Shown here one piece after another: positions 18,994-27,435 of a stretch of 64,000 nt of DNA (position 1 is its first letter; every line of letters begins with the position of its first letter). Both the position numbers and the translations under genes were made by a program. This stretch comes from Rhodoglobus vestalii (GTDB lineage Bacteria > Actinomycetota > Actinomycetes > Actinomycetales > Microbacteriaceae): the NCBI RefSeq assembly GCF_006788895.1, contig NZ_VFRA01000001.1, forward strand, positions 2,542,001-2,606,000. Direction: 5' to 3'. Below the pieces are notes generated by a model that was not told where the DNA came from, ran no database searches, and saw only the letters and a program-made list of their open reading frames with translations.

Positions 18994-19344
18994 CTAAGCC
19001 CACCCGAGTTCGTGCAACTGGTCGTCATCAATGCCGTAATAGTGGGCGATCTCATGCACCAGCGTGACATGGATCTGATCCTTCAGTTCGTCTATCGTTT
19101 CGCAGATAGCCAGAAGCGGTTCGCGGAACAGGATGATGCGATCGGGTAGCTCGCCGAAGCCGTACTGCCCCCGCTCTGTCAACGCAACGCCGTCGTAGAG
19201 CCCGAGGATGTTGAGCGAACCATCCTCGGGACGAGCCTCGGTGACGAAGACCACATTCTCGAGGCCCCCAACAATTTCGTCTGCAAGCGCATCGAGACCC
19301 TCAACGACGAGGGCCTCAAACTGTTCTTCGTCGAGATTCTGCAT
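18994..19344 (-). CDS. minimal zincin-type metallopeptidase family protein
   Basis: A 116-residue protein of the small 'metallopeptidase family' (zincin-like) seen in actinobacteria. The zinc motif is LVHEIAHYYGIDDDQLHELGW (HEIAH, with a further Asp/His downstream), at the C-terminus. The middle has LGLYDGVALTERGQYGFGELPDRIILF, typical of the family. The substrate is unknown. The start is ATG 19344, after the tRNA-His terminator; a longer open frame upstream runs through the tRNA and is not coding. Confidence 0.85.
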   Translation of the reverse strand: MQNLDEEQFEALVVEGLDALADEIVGGLENVVFVTEARPEDGSLNILGLYDGVALTERGQYGFGELPDRIILFREPLLAICETIDELKDQIHVTLVHEIAHYYGIDDDQLHELGWA

Positions 19345-19418
19345 GGGTACAGCCTGCCAGTCGTTTCTGAGGGCGTCTCGCAGGTGTGCGCGGCGCTGCC
19401 GAGCACCCGCCGTTAAAT

Positions 19419-19469
19419 AAAACAGTGGCTTGGCTATGCGTGAAATTACGCGTACCAAACCACTGTTTT
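19419..19469 (-). terminator. rho-independent terminator after tRNA-His
   Basis: AAAACAGTGG (19419-19428) pairs with CCACTGTTTT (19460-19469), and TTGG (19430-19433) with CCAA (19455-19458). Read on the minus strand, the stem begins 2 nt after the tRNA CCA and ends TTTTATTTAA, a good U-tract. Confidence 0.85.
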
Positions 19470-19471
19470 CT

Positions 19472-19548
19472 TGGGGTGAACGACGGGGCTCGAACCCGCG
19501 ACATCCGGCTCCACAAGCCAGCGCTCTACCAACTGAGCTACGCCCACC
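19472..19548 (-). tRNA. tRNA-His (GTG anticodon), CCA encoded
   Basis: The minus strand reads GTGGGCG TA GCTC...GAGC, an anticodon arm with loop centred on GTG, T-arm GCGGG TTCGAGC CCCGT, and acceptor CGTTCAC. G-1 (19548) opposes C73 (19475), the hallmark of tRNA-His, and the CCA (19474-19472) is encoded. It follows orn on the same strand, a conserved actinobacterial arrangement. Confidence 0.96.
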
Positions 19549-19593
19549 ATGGTTGATTTTCACCCTGCGGCGATAAGCAACCCCCCTAGTGTA

Positions 19594-20214
19594 TTACAGC
19601 CGCGAGACGAATCCGTCCACCACATCTGCTGAGATTGCTTGCGCCTCTTCGGTGGTTGGTCCCGGCTCACCAACAAAGACGGCCTTGCGGTAATATTCAA
19701 GCTCCCGAATCGACTCGAGGATGTCGGCGAGAGCGCGGTGCCCACCATCTTTGGCTGGAGCATTGAAGTAGACCCGGGGAAACCAGCGCCGAGAGAGTTC
19801 CTTGATCGACGAGACGTCGATATTGCGGTAATGCAGGTGGTTATCGATCCGCGGCATGTATTTGGCCAAGAAGGTGCGGTCGGTGCCGATCGTGTTGCCG
19901 GCAAGCGGTGCTGAGCGGGCGTTGGGCACAAAACGCACAATGTACTGGTTTACGGCAAACTCTGCGTCGTCCAGCGACACCCCGTTGGGCATCTCTTCGA
20001 TGAGACCACTTGAGGTGTGCATTTGAGTCACAAACTCGCCCATGTTTGCCAGAGCTGTAGCACTCGGCTTGATGACGATCGACATCCCCTCATCGACAGG
20101 AACGAGGTCGTAGTCGGTAATGACCACCGCAACTTCGACGAGTTCGTCGATTTCGATATCCAGTCCCGTCATTTCGCAGTCGATCCAGACTAGATAATCA
20201 GCGTGTGATGGCAT
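19594..20214 (-). CDS. orn: oligoribonuclease
   Basis: A 3'-5' exoribonuclease that degrades 2-5 nt RNAs (nanoRNA, pGpG). The 206-residue protein has the DEDDh exonuclease motifs: VWIDCEMTGLD (Asp12, Glu14), GNTIGTDRTFLAKYMP (second Asp region) and GGHRALADILESI (His and Asp). Length and order match Orn. It has the TACAAT-N6-ATG leaderless pattern and is followed by tRNA-His on the same strand. Confidence 0.97.
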   Translation of the reverse strand: MPSHADYLVWIDCEMTGLDIEIDELVEVAVVITDYDLVPVDEGMSIVIKPSATALANMGEFVTQMHTSSGLIEEMPNGVSLDDAEFAVNQYIVRFVPNARSAPLAGNTIGTDRTFLAKYMPRIDNHLHYRNIDVSSIKELSRRWFPRVYFNAPAKDGGHRALADILESIRELEYYRKAVFVGEPGPTTEEAQAISADVVDGFVSRL

Positions 20215-20220
20215 CTAAAG

Positions 20221-20226
20221 ATTGTA
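20221..20226 (-). promoter_or_regulatory. -10 box of leaderless orn transcript
   Basis: On the minus strand TACAAT is followed by CTTTAG and then the orn ATG (20214): the first transcribed base would be the A of ATG. Confidence 0.6.
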
Positions 20227-20268
20227 ACGGGCATGCACTGTGGCGAGCGTTCCCTCATTATTTTCTGA

Positions 20269-20274
20269 TAAATT
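20269..20274 (+). promoter_or_regulatory. -10 box of leaderless transcript 20281
   Basis: TAAATT is followed by six bases (TAGGGG) and the ATG at 20281. Confidence 0.5.
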
Positions 20275-20280
20275 TAGGGG

Positions 20281-20559
20281 ATGACCGAATCCACTCCCAC
20301 GCTCGCGCACGGCGACGAGTACATCGTGTTCTATGTCGATGGTCCGTATGACGGCCAGAACGATAAGCGCATCGCGACCGAAGCTGGGTGGGATGACTAT
20401 GTGACCCTGATTGCGGCGGATGCTGAGGGTTCCGAAACCCAGCTGCGTTACGAGTCGCCGGTTGCCAAGCAGGTTGGCGAGCAGGTTCATGTGACGTACA
20501 CGTGGGATAAAGCAGACAGCGACCCCCTGGAAGATCTTGACGAACGAAACGACCTCTAG
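20281..20559 (+). CDS. small acidic conserved hypothetical protein (92 aa)
   Basis: No recognised family. The protein is acidic and soluble, has no cysteine, and reads like a small beta-rich domain (GDEYIVFYVDGPYDGQNDKR, then VHVTYTWDKAD). It is divergent from orn and has its own leaderless-type promoter. Its last 23 nt overlap the start of a thioredoxin gene, indicating one transcript with it. Confidence 0.7.
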   Translation: MTESTPTLAHGDEYIVFYVDGPYDGQNDKRIATEAGWDDYVTLIAADAEGSETQLRYESPVAKQVGEQVHVTYTWDKADSDPLEDLDERNDL

Positions 20560-20884
20560 CGGTCGCACCGGCGCGACAGCGTCCGGTGCGATAGAGAACG
20601 ACACCACGTCAGCTGAATCGCAGCCGACGGTGCTGTTTTTCTCTTCGTCTTTCTGTGATCCCTGTGCCACAGCCCGCAACACGCTCGATCAGGTCTCGAA
20701 GCTGGTTTCCCACGTGCGCTACGCCGAATTGGATGTGGCGCGCCATTCAGATGAGGCAGAGCGCGCTGGCATCGTCTCAACTCCCACCATCGTGATCGTG
20801 GCTGCGAACGGCGATGAGATATTTCGGGCACAGGGTGCTCCGACGGTAAATCAGATGCTTGTGGCGCTCGCGAAAGCTGTCTAG
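20537..20884 (+). CDS. cytoplasmic thioredoxin-like protein (CDPC)
   Basis: A 115-residue protein with an N-terminal polar tail of about 28 residues and a thioredoxin fold: VLFFSSSFCDPCATARNTLD has the CxxC pair, and GIVSTPTIVIVAANGDEIFRAQG the cis-Pro. The active site CDPC differs from CGPC of housekeeping thioredoxin. The start is TTG 20537 with GGAAG shortly before it, overlapping the preceding gene. It probably reduces a specific partner or acts as a general disulfide reductase. Confidence 0.8.
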   Translation: MTNETTSSGRTGATASGAIENDTTSAESQPTVLFFSSSFCDPCATARNTLDQVSKLVSHVRYAELDVARHSDEAERAGIVSTPTIVIVAANGDEIFRAQGAPTVNQMLVALAKAV

Positions 20885-20919
20885 GGCTCTGACGCGCTAT
20901 CGTTTAAGGCGTATACCCC

Positions 20920-20992
20920 GCCCTCGTAGCTCAGGGGATAGAGCAGGAGCCTTCTAATCTCTTGGTCGCAGGTTCGAATCCTGCCGAGGGCA
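20920..20992 (+). tRNA. tRNA-Arg (TCT anticodon)
   Basis: Acceptor GCCCTCG (20920-20926) pairs with CGAGGGC (20985-20991). D-arm GCTC/GAGC, anticodon loop CTTCTAA with anticodon TCT, and T-arm GCAGG TTCGAAT CCTGC are all present. CCA is not encoded. The anticodon stem GGAGC/TCTCT has one C-U mismatch at its loop end (31-39) and one G-U pair. Confidence 0.94.
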
Positions 20993-21027
20993 CCCGAGTG
21001 AAGGGTCGTTGGCGATGAATCCACTCG

Positions 21028-21810
21028 CTATTTCCTTCTCTTTATCTTGCGCCACAGCAGTTGTGCAGCAATGAACGCGAGGTAAACAGAGAACAGAATA
21101 TTGCCGATGAAGGGGTCTATCCACGCTGCGAGTAGAGCCCCGAATGGCGCGGTCACGGATCCAGCGATTCCAATTATTGCTGCCGCGCGAAGATTTACGT
21201 TTTTTCTCCGCCGGTTGCCGATCGTTCCGGAGATCGCCCCGGGAATCATCATTGCGAGCGATGAGCCCTTGGCGATCAAGTCGCTCGTACCAAAAAATAG
21301 TATCAATACCGGCACGAGTACCACTCCTCCGCCGACGCCGAGCAGGCTCGAGAAGATTCCAACGATGAACCCGGTGAGTAACAGCAGAGCTCCCACTCCG
21401 ACGCTCATACTAATTACGTTGTCGCGCTGGGGCACGACGACCCACAGGCTGACGATGACGACAGCAAGAAATCCGAGGAAGGCCCACTGCAAGAAGGCTA
21501 CGGGGGCCTTGGCTAGTAAGTAGGAGCCCAGTTGTGCTCCGAAGATCACGCCGAAAGCAAGCAGCGCAGCGGCAGTCCAATCTATGTTGCCCTGCACGCC
21601 GTAGCTGGTGGCGCCAACGACGGCCATTGGGAGGATTGCGGCAAGGGAGGTGCCTGCAGCTAGACGCTGCGGAAAGCTAAGCCAGAGCGCGAGGGCAGGA
21701 ACGATAAGCGTTCCGCCGCCGATACCGAACAGGCCGGAAAAAATGCCCGCGAGGACTCCAATTAGTGCCAGCGGAACGATACCCGCCCTCGAACCGCTCG
21801 AAGAACCCAC
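21028..21810 (-). CDS. TauE/SafE family sulfite/anion exporter
   Basis: A 260-residue membrane protein with about eight helices arranged as two TauE repeats: LAGIFSGLFGIGGGTLIVPAL near residue 20 and VGIFSSLLGVGGGVVLVPVLILF near residue 145. This doubled G.GGG motif defines the family, which exports sulfite, sulfoacetate or similar anions. It starts 2 nt after the stop of the gamma-glutamyltransferase gene, so the pair is co-transcribed and probably shares a sulfur-related role. Confidence 0.88.
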   Translation of the reverse strand: MGSSSGSRAGIVPLALIGVLAGIFSGLFGIGGGTLIVPALALWLSFPQRLAAGTSLAAILPMAVVGATSYGVQGNIDWTAAALLAFGVIFGAQLGSYLLAKAPVAFLQWAFLGFLAVVIVSLWVVVPQRDNVISMSVGVGALLLLTGFIVGIFSSLLGVGGGVVLVPVLILFFGTSDLIAKGSSLAMMIPGAISGTIGNRRRKNVNLRAAAIIGIAGSVTAPFGALLAAWIDPFIGNILFSVYLAFIAAQLLWRKIKRRK

Positions 21811-21812
21811 CC

Positions 21813-23333
21813 TTAGTCCGTGCTTACGATCAGCGCAGACCCGTCTGCGCGCGGATCACTCGCCGCGCGGTAGCCTCCACCGATGAGCTCGATCATGTTC
21901 GAGTGCCCGAGAAGTTCCGTGTGCGGCGGAACGACCTCAACCGCATATCCGCGCGCGACCATGGCCTCGACCGCTATGGACTCAAAGTCGGCTTCTACAA
22001 TCACACGGATCTGAGGACCTTCTGGTTCTTTAACTACGAACCGCGGAGCATTTATTGCTTCCGCAGGACTGGCTCCGCCGAACATGCGGAGCAATAGTTG
22101 GGCATGGATCTGCGGTTGCCCTGCACCCCCCATTGTCGAGGGCACGTAAATCAGCTCGTTCTCTTCGAACACGAGAACTGGCATAAGGGTGTGACTCGGT
22201 CGCTTGCCTGCGGCAATGACGTTAGGCGAGGCGGGGTCGAGCGAGAACGATGTCCCACGATTTTGGAAAAGCACCCCGGTCTCTGGATCCAAAATGCTCG
22301 CGCCAAAACTATAGAACAGTGAATTGATCAGCGAGACAGCCCAGCCGTCTACGCTTGCGGCACTGAGCCCAACCGTGTCACCAGTGGGGCTGAGGCTCCT
22401 TGCGACGTCACCGCCATAGTCGAGCCCAACGAGCTCTGCGGCACTCTTCGCTCCGAAGACAGGGTCGCCCAAGAAAAGGCTGCGGACCACATTTCCGCGG
22501 TTAAACTCCTCCACCAAATCTGCGGCACCGGCGACGAGCGGGGCATCTATTCTTTCCTCGACGCGATTCATGGCACGCGACAGAATGAATCCTGAAGTGT
22601 TCGGGGGACTTGTAAGTATGCGGAACTTACCGAAGCTGCTCTCGATTGGATCGTCGAATTGGGGACGGTAGTGTGCAGCGTCGGCGGCGGACAGCCGCGA
22701 GCCACGATGCCGCAACGCGTCGATCCATTTCGTTCCGGTTTCCCCCAGGTAAAACTCGTTGGCGCCATGCTCCGCAAGTCGCCGCAGAGTGTTGGCGAGA
22801 GCCGGCTGCCTCAGGGTGTCTCCTTCTGCGAGAAGCCTGCCGCTCGGCGCGAAGACATTGGATGCGCCGGGGTCAGCCAGCAGGTGCTCGGCTTCTGCAG
22901 TGATGGCGGCACGTAGTGACCGCGATACAGGAACTCCATCTGCGGCAAAGCTTGTGGCCGCCTGGAGATGGTCGGTCCATGTCAAGTTCGCACCCAGTTC
23001 GTGCAGTGCCTCCCACCCCCGTACACCCCCTGGCATCGTGATCGTGTCTATCCCGCGCAACGGGAGCTTCTGCCCGTGGGTCGCCCGAAGCTCATCAGCA
23101 TCGACAGCACTCGGCGCAGTCCCAGTGGCGTTCAAGAAGTGCACCTTTCCCGCTGGGTCTTTCACCAGAGCGACCAGATCTCCGCCGAGCGCGACGTTGT
23201 GGGGATACACGACGCACAATGTTGCTGCGGCAGCGAGGGCTGCATCGATGGCATTTCCGCCAGCGCGAAGAGCAGCGGCACCGGCTTCGGTCGCGGAGTA
23301 ATGTGAGCTAGAAATAGCACCGAGTGCACTCAT
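21813..23333 (-). CDS. gamma-glutamyltransferase family protein (YwrD-like)
   Basis: An N-terminal nucleophile hydrolase-type protein of 506 residues. The N-terminus has the GGT pattern TEAGAAALRAGGNAIDAALAAAATLCVVYPHN followed by GLGGD-like ALGGDLVAL. The autoprocessing Thr is probably in GDTVGLSAASVDGWAVSLINS, and the C-terminal MGGAGQPQIHAQLLLRM matches the family's GG..I...V.Q. It has no signal peptide, like YwrD-type cytoplasmic members, which act on gamma-glutamyl compounds or related amides. A good ribosome site (AAGGAG) precedes ATG 23333. It is followed at once by a TauE exporter. Confidence 0.87.
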   Translation of the reverse strand: MSALGAISSSHYSATEAGAAALRAGGNAIDAALAAAATLCVVYPHNVALGGDLVALVKDPAGKVHFLNATGTAPSAVDADELRATHGQKLPLRGIDTITMPGGVRGWEALHELGANLTWTDHLQAATSFAADGVPVSRSLRAAITAEAEHLLADPGASNVFAPSGRLLAEGDTLRQPALANTLRRLAEHGANEFYLGETGTKWIDALRHRGSRLSAADAAHYRPQFDDPIESSFGKFRILTSPPNTSGFILSRAMNRVEERIDAPLVAGAADLVEEFNRGNVVRSLFLGDPVFGAKSAAELVGLDYGGDVARSLSPTGDTVGLSAASVDGWAVSLINSLFYSFGASILDPETGVLFQNRGTSFSLDPASPNVIAAGKRPSHTLMPVLVFEENELIYVPSTMGGAGQPQIHAQLLLRMFGGASPAEAINAPRFVVKEPEGPQIRVIVEADFESIAVEAMVARGYAVEVVPPHTELLGHSNMIELIGGGYRAASDPRADGSALIVSTD

Positions 23334-23532
23334 CAGGACGGCTCCTTATCGTTCGCAAATTGACGGAGGCCACGATTCTGGGCTTGCCTCGTGCTTTCGC
23401 CACCCGCTGCTACAGCCCCGCCAGGAACGTTTCGTGGAAGCATGATTGACTCAGTAAGGCTTGAGTTAAGAGTCGCTGGCCGTTCCGCTCGCTGAGACTC
23501 AGTGCGGATTCACCAATCTACTAGGGCGGAAC

Positions 23533-24195
23533 CTAGTTGCGGTTGGGAGTCGTCACCGCGGTTGGTCCGGTGTGTGCAGTGGGTGACGTGGGTGACGTGC
23601 CGGGCGCTGCAGGAACGCTCTGGGCCTTCTCCTCGGCAGCCTGTCGTGATGCCCATTCGTGCTGCTTGCCGACTAGTTCGTCTTCAGTTTCGCCGGTTTC
23701 GTACTTCCAGCTAGCGAGATCCTGAGCAAACAGTTTTTTGGCGCGACCGGGGCGTGCTTGCCAGTCGAGGAGTCCTTCTTGCAGTTCTGCTAGATCTTGT
23801 TCGGCCTGGAAGCTGTAGTTGACTGAATTCTTCTTCATCGTTGCAAGCTTGTGTGCTGCCCAGTCAGCGGCAAGATCGGCTCCCTTGAGCGGTAAAAGTC
23901 GCACGCGAATCTCGGCTTCGCTTGTTTGGTAGTCGACGTGTTCCTTTTCGTTCGCCGAAAGCGTGCTCCACGCTGCTGCGCGTCGACCCGAAGAAATGAG
24001 TGCCGCGACGGCGGCTGCCTTGGCTTGGCGATCCTGCTGGCCGATAAGGCGACGCAGTGATGAGCGAGCAATCATTCCGACAATGATTCCGCCGAAAACA
24101 ATTGCAAGAAAGGGCACGAGGGCGCCGGTGACGAATGCGGAGCCTTGATCTGACTCAAACCACTGCACGAGATCGTTCCACCACTGAAGAATCAT
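23533..24195 (-). CDS. single-pass membrane protein, hypothetical (220 aa)
   Basis: No recognised family. One membrane helix at residues 20-42 (GALVPFLAIVFGGIIVGMIA) follows a Trp-rich N-terminus (MILQWWNDLVQWFE). The rest is a long helical cytoplasmic part rich in Ala, Gln and Glu, then a Pro/Thr-rich tail. The layout suggests a membrane-tethered helical adaptor. The start fits TACAGT-N6-ATG. Confidence 0.7.
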   Translation of the reverse strand: MILQWWNDLVQWFESDQGSAFVTGALVPFLAIVFGGIIVGMIARSSLRRLIGQQDRQAKAAAVAALISSGRRAAAWSTLSANEKEHVDYQTSEAEIRVRLLPLKGADLAADWAAHKLATMKKNSVNYSFQAEQDLAELQEGLLDWQARPGRAKKLFAQDLASWKYETGETEDELVGKQHEWASRQAAEEKAQSVPAAPGTSPTSPTAHTGPTAVTTPNRN

Positions 24196-24201
24196 GTTGG
24201 C

Positions 24202-24207
24202 ACTGTA
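24202..24207 (-). promoter_or_regulatory. -10 box of leaderless transcript 24195
   Basis: TACAGT on the minus strand, followed by GCCAAC and the ATG at 24195. Confidence 0.5.
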
Positions 24208-24250
24208 ACCCCGCTAGCGAGCGCTAGGGCCTAGCGACAGGCGAGTCACA

Positions 24251-24496
24251 TCAAAACCGAAAGATATCGAGTGCGTCATCGATCGACCAGAAATCTCCCA
24301 GTGGCAGAAAACGGCGTTGCCGCTGCAGCATTCGCTTGGCTTGATACCGCGCCCCGGCAGCAGATTGCCAGCGGTGCACGTACCCGAGCACTTCGCCGTC
24401 GGGTCGCGTGATACGCCAGAGATCGTCGTTGAGTTCGACGGTCACGATGCCCGATGTGACCGGGTGTGCTGGTCGAACAAAGTCGAGTGTGGTCAT
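24251..24496 (-). CDS. small conserved hypothetical protein (81 aa)
   Basis: A basic 81-residue protein starting MTTLDFVRPAHPVTSGIVTV, with WRITRPDGEVLGYVHRW and a C-terminal helix-rich part (FWSIDDALDIFRF). I do not recognise a family; the WRI..PDG...GYV pattern suggests a small beta-sheet domain. The ATG at 24496 has GAGGGAGC upstream, so I reject the longer reading from 24607, which would start in an AT-rich promoter-like stretch. Confidence 0.65.
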   Translation of the reverse strand: MTTLDFVRPAHPVTSGIVTVELNDDLWRITRPDGEVLGYVHRWQSAAGARYQAKRMLQRQRRFLPLGDFWSIDDALDIFRF

Positions 24497-24593
24497 GGTT
24501 GCTCCCTCGGAAAATAATCGCCAATGTGTTGTGTTCGAATATATGTTCGAACACTGACATTGTGCAGAAAGCTTTCCACAGCGTGCACAGACC

Positions 24594-24627
24594 AAACCGG
24601 GCCGCACGTTAACGCGCGGCCCGGTTT
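24594..24627 (-). terminator. strong terminator hairpin after the aldo/keto reductase gene
   Basis: AAACCGGGCCGC (24594-24605) is perfectly complementary to GCGGCCCGGTTT (24616-24627): 12 bp with a 10-nt loop. It sits 22 nt downstream of the minus-strand stop at 24650. On the minus strand it ends TTTGG, a short U-tract. Confidence 0.7.
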
Positions 24628-24649
24628 CAAGCGCTGGTGCTGATGTCCG

Positions 24650-25657
<1,008 letters not shown>

Positions 25658-25663
25658 TCATTC

Positions 25664-25669
25664 AGCATA
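25664..25669 (-). promoter_or_regulatory. -10 box of leaderless aldo/keto reductase transcript
   Basis: TATGCT on the minus strand, then GAATGA and the ATG at 25657. Confidence 0.55.
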
Positions 25670-25735
25670 TGTCCAGCGACTGAGGGAACACCACACGGGA
25701 AGTGAGTGTTGTATGAGACATCCGTCCCAAGAAAG

Positions 25736-25741
25736 TAGGCT
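25736..25741 (+). promoter_or_regulatory. -10 box of leaderless msrA transcript
   Basis: TAGGCT, then CAACTT and the ATG at 25748. Confidence 0.55.
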
Positions 25742-25747
25742 CAACTT

Positions 25748-26269
25748 ATGCACACATTTCATCTCGCAGGCGGCTGTTTCTGGTGCCTCGATGCCGTTTA
25801 CCGCACGCTCAATGGGGTGACGGATGTCGTCTCTGGTTACACCGGGGGCCACGTTCCGAATCCCAGCTACGAGCTGGTGTGCACAGAGACCACCGGTCAC
25901 GCAGAGGCGGTCGCGGTCACGTTTGATCCCGAGGTTATTCCCGATGAGGTCATCCTTGATGTGTACTTCACCCTCCACGACCCGCGCCAGCTCAATCGGC
26001 AGGGCAACGACATCGGATCGTCGTACCGGTCGGCAATGTTTTACGACGGTGACGAACAGAAGGCCCTGTTTGAAGCGGCTCGTGATCGGGCCTCCGAATA
26101 TTGGGATGGCGGCATCGTCACCACGATCGAGCCCCTTGAGAGCTACTACGACGCGGAGCAGTACCACCAAGACTTCTTCGCGAAGAACCCCGGCCAGGGC
26201 TACTGCATGGCAGTCGCTTTGCCCAAGGTGAATAAGATCCGTTCGTCTTTTGCGAGCTACATCAGTTAG
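25748..26269 (+). CDS. msrA: peptide methionine-(S)-S-oxide reductase
   Basis: Repairs the S-epimer of methionine sulfoxide in proteins, with electrons from thioredoxin. The 173-residue protein starts MHTFHLAGGCFWC, with catalytic Cys10 in the GCFWC motif and a second Cys at 13. SGYTGGHVPNPSYELVCTETTGHAEAV and LHDPRQLNRQGNDIGSSYRS are standard MsrA signatures. A C-terminal resolving Cys is in NPGQGYC. It is transcribed divergently from the aldo/keto reductase. Confidence 0.97.
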   Translation: MHTFHLAGGCFWCLDAVYRTLNGVTDVVSGYTGGHVPNPSYELVCTETTGHAEAVAVTFDPEVIPDEVILDVYFTLHDPRQLNRQGNDIGSSYRSAMFYDGDEQKALFEAARDRASEYWDGGIVTTIEPLESYYDAEQYHQDFFAKNPGQGYCMAVALPKVNKIRSSFASYIS

Positions 26270-26277
26270 TTGATTGT

Positions 26278-26328
26278 CGTATGCCGTCTGCGCCTGAAGT
26301 CTTTATCTTCTGCGCCAGGCGGCGTACG
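26278..26328 (+). terminator. long hairpin after msrA
   Basis: CGTATGCCGTCTG (26278-26290) can pair with CAGGCGGCGTACG (26316-26328) over 13 positions, two of them G-U. Inside, GCGC/GCGC and GAAG/CTTC can extend the structure around a TCTTTAT loop. It lies 8 nt after the msrA stop and has no U-tract. Confidence 0.5.
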
Positions 26329-26380
26329 GTCATAAGCAGGCGACGCTGGTGTCGCCCCTCTCATTGAAGGAGGTTCGAAA

Positions 26381-26593
26381 ATGACTGATCACACTCTGAC
26401 CGGGCAAACGTGGGTCGCATTCACGAAGGTCGGTGCCGTTGGCTCGGTTCACCGGGTAACAAACGGATTTACCTTCAAGTTGTTGAAAGATGAAGACTAT
26501 CGAGGCGTCTATCCAACGTTGGATGCCGCAAAGTCTGCGTTGCACGCGAATCTGCTGCCCGGCACTGATTGGCCGGAGTTCCGCGAGCACTAG
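26381..26593 (+). CDS. small conserved hypothetical protein (70 aa)
   Basis: A 70-residue protein with a strong ribosome site (GAAGGAGG, 7 nt before ATG). The sequence WVAFTKVGAVGSVHRVTNGFTFKLLKDEDYRGVYPTLD suggests a small beta-sheet module followed by a helix (AAKSALHANL). No cysteines or membrane segment. I do not recognise a function; the strong ribosome site implies efficient translation. Confidence 0.7.
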   Translation: MTDHTLTGQTWVAFTKVGAVGSVHRVTNGFTFKLLKDEDYRGVYPTLDAAKSALHANLLPGTDWPEFREH

Positions 26594-26738
26594 GCCCGGG
26601 TGTTCCAGACGTGGGTGGGCTGTCCGCATGAGCGGGTAACCACTGCTCCTCGCTTCTCTGGCAGTCGCTGCGGCGTCCACAGAACGCATTGCATCCTCCG
26701 GTTTGCCACCGCGCTGTCGAACACTGGTGAGTGACGGA

Positions 26739-26759
26739 TGCCGGGTCGGCTTCCCGGCA
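26739..26759 (+). other. hairpin upstream of the SSB gene
   Basis: TGCCGGG (26739-26745) pairs with CCCGGCA (26753-26759) around a 7-nt loop, about 75 nt before the ssb start. It may be a terminator of the upstream small gene or a leader element. Confidence 0.35.
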
Positions 26760-26832
26760 CGAGTGTCGGCCCGCATCTGTCTCCATTTACCGTCGCGCAG
26801 CTCGCTGCCGCGACGCAGACTGAGGAGCAGAA

Positions 26833-27366
26833 ATGACAGACAGCATTACCGTATCCGGCCTTGTAGCCACGGCACCTCGACACCTCGTTACCGGCGAGGG
26901 CCTCCCCATAACGTCGTTCCGGCTGGCCTCAACGCAGCGTCGGTTCGACCGAAGCAATCAGCGCTGGATCGATGGGGAAACCAATTGGTACACCATCACC
27001 GCCTTTCGGCAGCTCGCCATCAACACCGCAACCTCGGTGGGCAAAGGCGACCGTGTGGTGCTCAGCGGGCGACTACGCATCCGCGAGTGGGAGAACGCCG
27101 ACCGCAGTGGTACCAACATCGAGATTGAAGCAGATTCTCTGGGTCACGACCTCATGTGGGGTACCGCGCAATTCTCGCGGACCATCTCACAGGGGATGGG
27201 CGCGGGCAACGCGGACAGTGCACGGGATAGTGCTCGGGGCAGTGGTGCCAGCGGTGCAGACGCTTCTGCCCGTGGTGAATCCGAGTCAGCAGATAACTCC
27301 GAAGACTCCGACGCCGAGGAGGAAGAATCTGAAGACAGGGAGCTTGCACCAGCCACCCCATTTTGA
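26833..27366 (+). CDS. single-stranded DNA-binding protein paralogue
   Basis: A 177-residue SSB-like protein with an OB fold in the first 115 residues (SITVSGLVATAPRHLVTGEGLPITSFRLAS; then NWYTITAFRQLAINTATSVGKGDRVVLSGRLRIREWEN). The rest is a Ser/Gly/Asp/Glu-rich disordered tail, very acidic at about 150-172. The C-terminal tip is ELAPATPF: the Pro-Phe pair needed for partner binding is kept, but the usual acidic DDDIPF form is not. It is not in an rpsF-ssb-rpsR operon, so it is probably the second SSB, perhaps used in DNA uptake or repair. Confidence 0.85.
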   Translation: MTDSITVSGLVATAPRHLVTGEGLPITSFRLASTQRRFDRSNQRWIDGETNWYTITAFRQLAINTATSVGKGDRVVLSGRLRIREWENADRSGTNIEIEADSLGHDLMWGTAQFSRTISQGMGAGNADSARDSARGSGASGADASARGESESADNSEDSDAEEEESEDRELAPATPF

Positions 27367-27435
27367 GTTGATCGTGCGCGCGGGCAATCTAGACTTGATC
27401 CGGTCTTGGGGTTCAGGGCCGGCGAAAGGATTGCA

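Noticed and set aside
19345-19563. N-terminal extension of the metallopeptidase gene
   Set aside because: The extension would read through the tRNA-His gene and its terminator.
20920-20992. tRNA-Arg as integration site of an element
   Set aside because: No integrase, no direct repeat of the tRNA 3' end, and ordinary genes on both sides.
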